Assembly (NCBI GenBank): GCA_012274205.1
Contig: JAAOZY010000258.1
Span: 1-6,369 of the forward strand
Reading direction: 5' to 3'
DNA length: 6,369 bases
Source: Betaproteobacteria bacterium
GTDB lineage: Bacteria > Pseudomonadota > Gammaproteobacteria > Burkholderiales > SG8-39
The notes below the pieces were generated by a model. It searched no databases. It saw only the letters and a list, made by a program, of their open reading frames with translations, and was not told the origin of the DNA. Position numbers and translations under genes: made by a program. Below are positions 1-5,147 of the stretch, one piece after another (the first letter of the stretch is position 1; each line of letters opens with the position of its first letter).

Positions 1-816
1 GTCTATCCCTTTTTTGAAGGCATCGCCTGGAACCAGCACTACGGCATACAGGAGTGGATCAAGGGAGCCTTCGGCGCGGAATTCCACGATTTCGCGGGCT
101 CGGTGGTGGTGCACGCGGTGGGCGGCTGGATCGGCCTGGTGGCGGTGGTAATGCTGGGCGCGCGCAGCGGCCGCTACAGCAAGGATGGCAAGGGCATGAC
201 CGCGCATCCGCCCTCGAGCATTCCGTTTCTCGCGCTGGGCGCGTGGATTCTGTCGGTCGGCTGGTTCGGCTTCAACGTGATGTCGGCGCAGACCCTGGAC
301 AAGATAAGCGGCCTGGTGGCGCTCAATTCGCTCATGGCGATGGCGGGCGGCACGCTGGCCGCCCTGGTCGCCGGGCGCAACGACCCGGGCTTCGTGCACA
401 ACGGCCCGCTCGCCGGGCTGGTTGCGGTATGCGCCGGCTCCGACGTGATGCACCCGATCGGCTCGCTCGTGGTGGGCGTGGTGGCCGGCTTCATCTTCGT
501 CAACATGTTCACCCTGACGCAGAACCGCTGGAAGATCGACGATGTGCTGGGCGTATGGCCGCTGCACGGGCTGTGCGGCGCCTGGGGCGGCATCGCCGCG
601 GGGATTTTCGGCCTCAAGGCGCTGGGCGGCATGGGCGGCGTGAGCTTCATGTCGCAGCTGACCGGAACGGCGTTGGGCATCGTCGTGGCGCTCGCCGGCG
701 GGGCTGTCGTGTATGGCGGGCTCAAGGCGGCGATCGGGCTGCGCCTGGACGCAGAAGAGGAATTCAACGGCGCCGATCTTTCCATCCACAAGATTAACGC
801 TACTCCGGAAATCTGA
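1..816 (+). CDS. amt: Ammonium transporter Amt/AmtB family, 3' part (5' end outside window)
   Basis: Inner-membrane channel of the Amt/Mep/Rh family, which conducts ammonium/ammonia into the cell. The frame is open from base 1; 271 residues are visible, so roughly the first third of a 400-450-residue family member is missing. Key family residues are present: DFAG with Asp30, the first pore His38 (in VVVHAVGG), GWFGFN with Phe91, and the second pore His189 (in PLHGLCGAWGG). The spacings match E. coli AmtB D160/H168/F215/H318 closely (Asp-His 8 residues; His-His 151 against 150). Several hydrophobic helices follow one another, and the protein ends in a hydrophilic cytoplasmic tail containing GADLSIHK, the part that in this family contacts PII proteins. 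No glnK is visible; it could lie upstream. The gene ends in tandem in-frame stops (TGA TGA, 814-819). It converges on the Nudix gene. The internal GTG at 103 is not the true start. Confidence 0.95.
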   Translation, partial: VYPFFEGIAWNQHYGIQEWIKGAFGAEFHDFAGSVVVHAVGGWIGLVAVVMLGARSGRYSKDGKGMTAHPPSSIPFLALGAWILSVGWFGFNVMSAQTLDKISGLVALNSLMAMAGGTLAALVAGRNDPGFVHNGPLAGLVAVCAGSDVMHPIGSLVVGVVAGFIFVNMFTLTQNRWKIDDVLGVWPLHGLCGAWGGIAAGIFGLKALGGMGGVSFMSQLTGTALGIVVALAGGAVVYGGLKAAIGLRLDAEEEFNGADLSIHKINATPEI

Positions 817-817
817 T

Positions 818-834
818 GAGGCCTTCGGGCGCTT
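818..834 (+). terminator. Weak UUCG-loop hairpin just after amt
   Basis: Immediately after the amt stop, GCC-TTCG-GGC (821-830) can form a short stem with a UUCG loop, extendable by GAG/CTT around one bulged G. It lacks a T-run beyond 'gtt', so it is at best a weak terminator or a 3'-end stabilising hairpin. Confidence 0.25.
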
Positions 835-840
835 AGAGTT

Positions 841-958
841 CGTTTCAAAATGAGGGGATACGCCCCAAAGGTCTCGATCCCGCTCGACGGGAAAGTCCCC
901 TTGGGGGACCCCCCTCATACTCCCTATGTCGGGCGTTGCAAAATTTCATTTTGCAACG
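841..958. repeat. 118-bp inverted-repeat module, MITE-like or structured RNA
   Basis: The ends are inverted copies of each other at 12 of 13 positions: 841-853 reads CGTTTCAAAATGA and the complement of 946-958 reads CGTTGCAAAATGA. The flanks carry the same trinucleotide GTT (838-840 and 959-961), compatible with, but far from proving, a 3-bp target duplication. Inside are a nested perfect 8-bp pair (850-857 with 911-918) and two hairpins, 878-892 (5-bp stem, 5-nt loop) and 895-909 (6-bp stem, TTG loop). A third copy of the end sequence lies at 934-944. No coding capacity is seen. It could be a small non-autonomous element, a REP-like intergenic repeat, or a folded 3' UTR shared by the convergent amt and Nudix transcripts. 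Confidence 0.5.
934..958. terminator. Perfect 11-bp hairpin between convergent genes
   Basis: CGTTGCAAAAT (934-944), loop TTC, then its exact complement (948-958). It starts 10 bp beyond the Nudix stop codon on the minus strand and about 117 bp after the amt stop, the expected place for a bidirectional terminator. No clear T-run follows on either strand and the upper half of the stem is A/T, so it is not a textbook intrinsic terminator; it may instead protect the 3' end or end the repeat module. Confidence 0.45.
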
Positions 959-968
959 GTTTCCTGGC

Positions 969-1508
969 CTATTTCTTTACGGGCAGGATGGCGCCCGAGT
1001 GGCAGCCGTAGCGCCCCTGCCTGCGGTCCTCGTAGTAATGGCGCAGCGTGGCGGAGATGGTGCGGAAGGCGATTTCCTTCCACGGAATTTCAGCCTCGTC
1101 GAATAACGCCACCTCCAGGCTTTCGACGCCCGGCGCGAATTCCAGGTCGAGCAGCCGCGCGCGGTAAAAGATGTGCACCTGGTTGACCTGCGGCACCGAC
1201 AGCATGGTGTACAGATCGCCGATCTCGACGCGCGCGTTGGCCTCCTCCAGCGTCTCGCGCAGCGCCGCTTCGGCGGTGGTTTCGCCGTTTTCCATGAAGC
1301 CCGCGGGCGGCGTCCAGCAGCCGCGGCGCGGCTCGATCGCGCGCTTGCACAGCAAAATCTTGTCCTCCCATTCGGGAATGCAGCCGATCACCATTTTCGG
1401 ATTGGAGTAGTGGATCGTGCTGCAGCCCTCGCACACATGGCGCGGGAAGCTGTCGCCCGGCGGTACCTTGAGGGTAACGCTGGCACCGCAGTTGGGGCAG
1501 AAGTTCAT
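969..1508 (-). CDS. Nudix hydrolase with N-terminal zinc ribbon
   Basis: Complete 179-residue protein. Nudix enzymes cleave nucleoside diphosphates linked to another moiety, using Mg2+ bound by the Nudix-box glutamates; ADP-ribose, NADH and FAD are common substrates of relatives, but the substrate here cannot be read from sequence. Domains: a four-Cys zinc ribbon (Cys4, Cys7, Cys26, Cys29; the Nudix_N_2 arrangement), then the Nudix fold with the box at residues 70-92 (GFMENGE...RETLEEANA). Arg84, Glu85, Glu88 and Glu89 are all present, while the usual Gly near the end of the box is Asn91. The box is preceded by CWTPPAG, typical of this group. The ATG at 1508 is chosen because MNFCPNCG begins directly at the zinc ribbon and no earlier ATG is in frame; no Shine-Dalgarno sequence is visible. 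A TATCAT -10-like hexamer lies upstream (complement of 1552-1557) without a good -35. Probably monocistronic and cytoplasmic. Confidence 0.93.
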   Translation of the reverse strand: MNFCPNCGASVTLKVPPGDSFPRHVCEGCSTIHYSNPKMVIGCIPEWEDKILLCKRAIEPRRGCWTPPAGFMENGETTAEAALRETLEEANARVEIGDLYTMLSVPQVNQVHIFYRARLLDLEFAPGVESLEVALFDEAEIPWKEIAFRTISATLRHYYEDRRQGRYGCHSGAILPVKK

Positions 1509-1744
1509 TGGGGCGGGTGGCGCAATGCCGGGAAGCCGGAGTATGCGCGCTATGATACCAGCCCCCAGGCAGCCGGCACGCAGGCCGACGCGGACAGCCA
1601 GTCCTCGAGTGGAGCGCAGATACTGCGTTGGTACGCTAGCGAACGGTTAGCCGGCATCAATTAGCGCACACTTCTGCATGGCGGCGATGAGGGCGGGACT
1701 TGAGCATCCGGCACCAGAGCCTGCGCAAAATTGCTGTACCCAAC

Positions 1745-1756
1745 GCCGTGCACGGC
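1745..1756. promoter_or_regulatory. 12-bp perfect palindrome, possible operator
   Basis: GCCGTGCACGGC is self-complementary over all 12 bases. It lies about 40 bp upstream of the sigma-54-like element and about 330 bp before the kinase start. A dimeric regulator could bind here, but no known consensus was recognised, and GC-rich DNA produces such palindromes by chance. Confidence 0.25.
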
Positions 1757-1794
1757 AGCCGGGTGCTGTGCCGAAGGGGTCAGGAATTGCGCAG

Positions 1795-1810
1795 TGGCCT
1801 CAAAACTGCC
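1795..1810 (+). promoter_or_regulatory. Sigma-54-like -24/-12 element
   Basis: TGGCCTCAAAACTGCC keeps the essential GG and GC with the required 10 bases between them (GG 1796-1797, GC 1808-1809) plus TGGC and TGC; the -24 half departs from TGGCACG after the C. Transcription would start near 1821, leaving a leader of about 260 nt before the kinase gene. Some betaproteobacterial exopolysaccharide genes are sigma-54 dependent, which makes it worth noting, but the match is only partial. Confidence 0.25.
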
Positions 1811-1898
1811 GGAACCGGCGCCGGGAAGCGGCGGACCCCGGACCGGAAGCGGACTGCGCGACATCTGTAAAACTTTGTGAAATAAGCGCTGCATACCT

Positions 1899-1926
1899 TT
1901 GTAACTACTGGGAATTAATGTAAATT
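1899..1926 (+). promoter_or_regulatory. Sigma-70-like promoter candidate for the kinase operon
   Basis: TTGTAA (1899-1904) and TAAATT (1921-1926) lie 16 bp apart, each matching the consensus hexamers at 4 of 6 positions, within the only AT-rich block (about 1863-1950) of the gap. A start near 1933 would give a leader of about 150 nt. Other hexamer pairings are possible in this block, so the block is better supported than the exact site. Confidence 0.3.
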
Positions 1927-2084
1927 GCAAGCGTGTACAAGTTTATGCAACCGGCGCGCGGCGGTCGATCAAGCGCTTACGGACATCGGCAATGCGCGAA
2001 GAACCGGGCTTCGATGGCGGTTCGCCGCGGTCTTAGCTCCTGCCCGCCCGGCACCATCGAGCACGGACCTTGCCGAATAAATTG

Positions 2085-4367
2085 ATGAACCGAATTTCCA
2101 ATCAGGAGTTGCAATCGCCTGCGTTTACGCCGATGCAGGGAGAGCCGGCGCAGCCCGACTTCGTGCGCTATCTGCGCACGCTCAATCGATACAAGTGGGG
2201 CATTCTCATGGTGGTGGTCGCCGTGGGCATGCTGGCGTCGATGTACGCCTCCAGCCTGCGGCCGGTCTACCGCGCGACCGCGACCCTGATGCTGGAAATG
2301 GGCAAACCCAAGGTTATTTCGAACCAGGATCTGTATGAGGCGTACAACGGCACCACGCGCGACTATTTCCTGACGCAGTTCGAGATCATCAAGTCGCGCG
2401 ACCTCGCCGAACGGCTGGTGCGCACGATGCAGCTGACCAAGAATCCGGAATTCGATGCGCGCCAGCAAGCCCGGCCCTGGTACGCCGACTGGGTGCCGGC
2501 GCAATTCCTCCCGGCTGCGCCGGGCAAGCTGCCGAGCGCACAGGCAAGCGAGGAAAGCGTGGTGGCACAGGTAATGGCGAACATCAGCCTGCAACCGGTG
2601 CGCAATACGCAGCTGGCGAAGCTGAGCTTCGAATCGCACGACCCGGTGCTGGCGGAACGTGTGCCGAACACGCTGGCGATGATTTACATCATTTCCGATC
2701 TTGAATCGCGCGGCGAGACCACGCGGCGTTCGATGTCGTTCCTGCAAGAACAGGCGCGCGATTTGAAGCAGAAGCTGGACGTATCCGAGCGCGCGCTGCA
2801 GGATTTCCGCGAGAAGGAAAAGATCGTGGTCGCAAAGGGCGTCTCGGTTTCCGGCGCAATCCGGCAGCTCGAGGAACTGGAGACCGCTCTGGACGCGGCG
2901 CGCAAGAAAGGCCTGGACGCGGAGACGCTCTTTAAGCGGGTGAACATCGCGCGGCAGTGTAAGTCGGCGGTGGCGCTCGAGTCGCTGCAGGTGGTACAGA
3001 GCAACCCGATCATGACGCGCTTCAAGGAAGCCGAGGCCGAGGCCGAGAGGCGGGTAAGTGAGGCGTCCAAGCGCTACGGTCCGGAGCATCCAAAGATGGT
3101 CGCGGCGCAGTCCGACCTCAAGGCGGTGCAGGATAACGTGCACCGCCAGGCCAGTGCAGTGGTCGATGCGGTGATCAAGGAATACGAGGTGGCCAAGGCG
3201 AACGAAGCCTCGCTCGAGCGCGCGCTTGCGCGGGCGAAGGTGGAGAGCCAGGAGTACAACCGCAAGGAGTTTACGCTGGCCACGCTGGAGCGCGACGTGG
3301 CGTCCAACCGGCAGCTCTACGACCTGTTCACGCAGCGCGCCAAGGAAACCAACACCGGCGACGTGCCCTCGGCCATTGCACGCGTAATCGATCCGGCGAT
3401 TTTTCCCACTTCGCCGTCCGGGCCCGACACGCGCAGGATCGTGGGCATTGCCATGCTCGTGGCGCTGGCGGTGGCGGTAGCCATTGCGCTGCTGCTGGAA
3501 CAGCTCGACATCACGGTGAAGACCAGCCACGAGGTGGAGTCCAAGCTCGAGGTCAAGGCGGTCGGCGTGCTGCCGCGCATGCGCCCAAGCTTGGGCGTTC
3601 CGATCGAGCGCCTGTTTATGGAAGATACCCATAGTCCATTCGCCGAGGGAATTCGCAGCATCCGCAGCGACCTGCTGCTCTCGGGCATAGATTCGCAGCA
3701 GAAGGTCGTGCTGCTGACCTCGTCGCTGCCGGAGGAGGGCAAGACGACGGTCGCGTGTAATCTGGCGTTCGCGTTCTCGCAAATCAAGAAGACGCTGCTG
3801 GTGGAAGCCGACATGCGGCGGCCGAAGATGGCGCGCGTCCTCGATGGCGAAGAACACCGCACCGGCTTGTCCGAACTGGTCGCGGGCAGCGCGCCGCTCG
3901 ACGAGTGTGTCTATGCGGCCGACAAATCGAATCTTTGGGTGCTGCAGTCCGGCCGCGTCCCGCTCAATCCGCTCGAGCTGATTTCCTCGCATCGTTTCTC
4001 CGAGGTGATGACGATGCTGAAGCAGGCGTTCGACGTGATCATCATCGACAGCCCGCCGCTGCAACTGGTGAGCGATGCGCTGGTGCTGTCGCAATACGCG
4101 ACATCGGTCCTGTACGTGGTGAAGGCCGACAGCACGCCCTATCCGCTCGCGCGCCACGGCCTGACGCAGATGAAGCGCGTGACCGAGCCTGCGCTAGTCG
4201 GCCTCGGTGCCGTGCTCAATCAGCTCGATGTCGACAAGGCGAACCGGTATTACGGCGAATACCGCGGTTACGGCGGCCGCTATTACCGGCGCTACGGCTA
4301 TTCGAGCGATACCGCGGGAGACAAGCAGGCGCCAGCCCTTGCCACCGCCGATAACAACCCGGGCTGA
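2085..4367 (+). CDS. Polysaccharide co-polymerase with tyrosine autokinase domain (Wzc/GumC/ExoP type)
   Basis: Inner-membrane protein of about 760 residues that in this family controls chain length and export of surface polysaccharide through cycles of tyrosine autophosphorylation. Visible parts (numbered from the ATG at 2085): Wzz-type N-terminus with first membrane helix about 38-55; large periplasmic part, largely helical or coiled coil (about 215-285 and 310-405), with the family motif RYGPEHPKM at 330-338; Pro-rich stretch 440-448 before the second helix 452-471; cytoplasmic BY-kinase domain with Walker A SSLPEEGKTT (546-555, Lys553), Walker A' LLVEADMR (571-578, Asp576) and Walker B FDVIIID (649-655, Asp655). 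The tail has eight tyrosines between 722 and 739, the expected phosphorylation cluster. Length and order are those of a complete single-chain Gram-negative enzyme. Start is uncertain: TTG codons at 2070 and 2082 are in frame, and none has a good ribosome site. No cognate phosphatase or Wza-type exporter is in the window. First gene of the probable operon. Confidence 0.95.
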   Translation: MNRISNQELQSPAFTPMQGEPAQPDFVRYLRTLNRYKWGILMVVVAVGMLASMYASSLRPVYRATATLMLEMGKPKVISNQDLYEAYNGTTRDYFLTQFEIIKSRDLAERLVRTMQLTKNPEFDARQQARPWYADWVPAQFLPAAPGKLPSAQASEESVVAQVMANISLQPVRNTQLAKLSFESHDPVLAERVPNTLAMIYIISDLESRGETTRRSMSFLQEQARDLKQKLDVSERALQDFREKEKIVVAKGVSVSGAIRQLEELETALDAARKKGLDAETLFKRVNIARQCKSAVALESLQVVQSNPIMTRFKEAEAEAERRVSEASKRYGPEHPKMVAAQSDLKAVQDNVHRQASAVVDAVIKEYEVAKANEASLERALARAKVESQEYNRKEFTLATLERDVASNRQLYDLFTQRAKETNTGDVPSAIARVIDPAIFPTSPSGPDTRRIVGIAMLVALAVAVAIALLLEQLDITVKTSHEVESKLEVKAVGVLPRMRPSLGVPIERLFMEDTHSPFAEGIRSIRSDLLLSGIDSQQKVVLLTSSLPEEGKTTVACNLAFAFSQIKKTLLVEADMRRPKMARVLDGEEHRTGLSELVAGSAPLDECVYAADKSNLWVLQSGRVPLNPLELISSHRFSEVMTMLKQAFDVIIIDSPPLQLVSDALVLSQYATSVLYVVKADSTPYPLARHGLTQMKRVTEPALVGLGAVLNQLDVDKANRYYGEYRGYGGRYYRRYGYSSDTAGDKQAPALATADNNPG

Positions 4368-4375
4368 AGAACGGG

Positions 4376-4386
4376 CATAATATAAG
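4376..4386 (+). promoter_or_regulatory. AT-rich -10-like patch between kinase gene and small membrane gene
   Basis: CATAATATAAG contains overlapping CATAAT and TATAAG hexamers just after the kinase stop codon. No matching -35 is seen at 16-18 bp, so an internal promoter is only a possibility; read-through from the kinase gene is as likely. Confidence 0.2.
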
Positions 4387-4438
4387 CATCACCCCCGCGA
4401 TCCGGGTTTCGGGCGCAGGATTTCCCCCAGGGGCGAAC

Positions 4439-4993
4439 ATGGCCGTGATACCTGCCGCCCAGCCACGCCCGAGCGTCGATATGAATCAGACCAAGCAGCA
4501 GGAGCAGGCGGCCGCCGCGGAGCAGCCCAGGGCGCGCCGGGACTGGGAGTGGTTTTGGCGCATCGTCGCCGGGCTCATGCTGGTGTTCATCGCCTGGGCG
4601 GGCTGGGTGGTCTACCAGATTACGCCCAGATCGGTGGTGACACCGCTGGCCTATGCGACCCCGGTTAAACCCATCGGTACCTCGCAAACCCCAGGCGGCG
4701 AGCAGGCGCCAGCGGCGCCAGCGGCCGCCGCTATGCAGCCCCCATCCCTGCCGATCGAGACCGGGCAGGCGTCGGCGGTCGATCAGACAGCGACGCAATC
4801 CGCCGCGCCCCAGGCTCTTCCCTCTGGTCAGGCCGGCAATCAGGAAAAGAAGGAGGAGTCGATCAAGGGCGGCGGGCTAAGGCTCGCCACCGAGCTATCC
4901 ACGCCGCTACCCGGCAAGCAGGATAATTTGACGACGCAGGAGGGCAGCCGCGTGCCAGCGGGGCCAGGCGCGGACGGAAAAGTCCGGCCCTGA
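4439..4993 (+). CDS. Single-helix membrane protein of unknown function
   Basis: I do not recognise this 184-residue protein. It has a hydrophilic, Gln/Ala-rich N-terminus, a basic RARR at 31-34, then one aromatic-rich membrane helix at about 39-59. The remaining 125 residues are rich in Pro, Ala, Gln and Ser and probably disordered, with a mixed-charge patch (EKKEE, 136-140) and a Gly-rich spot. The basic residues before the helix predict an N-in, C-out topology, with the tail in the periplasm. Ala/Pro-coding 9-bp tandem repeats occur at 4705-4722. The ATG at 4439 is preceded by AGGGG at 4429-4433 with 5-base spacing, which favours it over the ATG at 4481. It lies 71 bp after the kinase gene and 154 bp before the ligase-family gene, so a role as accessory to glycan assembly, ligation or envelope anchoring is inferred from position only. 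Confidence 0.75.
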   Translation: MAVIPAAQPRPSVDMNQTKQQEQAAAAEQPRARRDWEWFWRIVAGLMLVFIAWAGWVVYQITPRSVVTPLAYATPVKPIGTSQTPGGEQAPAAPAAAAMQPPSLPIETGQASAVDQTATQSAAPQALPSGQAGNQEKKEESIKGGGLRLATELSTPLPGKQDNLTTQEGSRVPAGPGADGKVRP

Positions 4994-5147
4994 TCTTCCT
5001 CCAGGTCGGCGTCGAATCGGGGTGGAAGCTTCCCCGTGTATGCTCACCGATCGGACCGCGCAGGAATCACTTTAGTCCCGCGATCCCGGTCCGGCTTGCC
5101 GCGCGGCAGCAACGAAACTCCGAATTCCCCAAACACTGGAAATCAAC
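4994..5147 (+). other. Gap before the ligase-family gene
   Basis: No gene seen. Small structures: a stem of 5 bp at 4971-4986 overlapping the end of the preceding gene and followed by a pyrimidine-rich run, a CGGGG/CCCCG stem (5018-5022 with 5032-5036) around a HindIII-type palindrome, and the 10-bp palindrome GCCGCGCGGC at 5098-5107. None has the T-run of a convincing terminator, so continued transcription into the next gene is plausible. Confidence 0.35.

Larger units (their letters stand above)
1509..2084. other. Divergent intergenic/control region, no convincing gene
   Basis: About 575 bp between the Nudix start and the kinase gene. Short open frames on both strands (1678-1923 +, 1661-1930 -) give low-complexity translations with no family resemblance and no ribosome site, so I treat them as chance. 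Notable contents are a perfect 12-bp palindrome at 1745-1756, a sigma-54-like element at 1795-1810, an AT-rich block at about 1863-1950 standing out from GC-rich surroundings, and two small hairpins (1997-2013; 2017-2028) in the presumed leader of the kinase mRNA. The region is long enough to hold regulated promoters in both directions. Confidence 0.6.

Noticed and set aside
54..848. Long frames overlapping amt (54-797 +, 174-848 -)
   Set aside because: Out-of-frame shadows of the ammonium transporter; Arg/Gly-rich or Pro/Ser-rich translations without family features.
1485..1500. TGGCACCGCAGTTGGG, sigma-54-like
   Set aside because: It lies inside the Nudix coding sequence and has GG instead of the essential GC at -12; explained by the zinc-ribbon codons.
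1711..1725. GGCACCAGAGCCTGC, sigma-54-like
   Set aside because: GG and GC are separated by 11 rather than 10 bases.
1661..1930. Two small frames in the divergent gap (1678-1923 +, 1661-1930 -)
   Set aside because: They lie over each other, have no ribosome site, the minus frame needs a TTG start, and the translations are Pro/Ala/Arg-rich with no recognisable family.
1961..1968. ops/JUMPstart-like GGCGGTCG before the kinase gene
   Set aside because: One mismatch to GGCGGTAG at a core position, no surrounding JUMPstart sequence, and the same 13-bp context recurs inside a coding region at 4773-4785, so it looks like chance.
1977..4157. 726-codon open frame on the minus strand
   Set aside because: Antisense shadow of the kinase gene: the translation is Arg/His/Leu-rich without domains, while the plus strand carries a complete family protein with Walker motifs.
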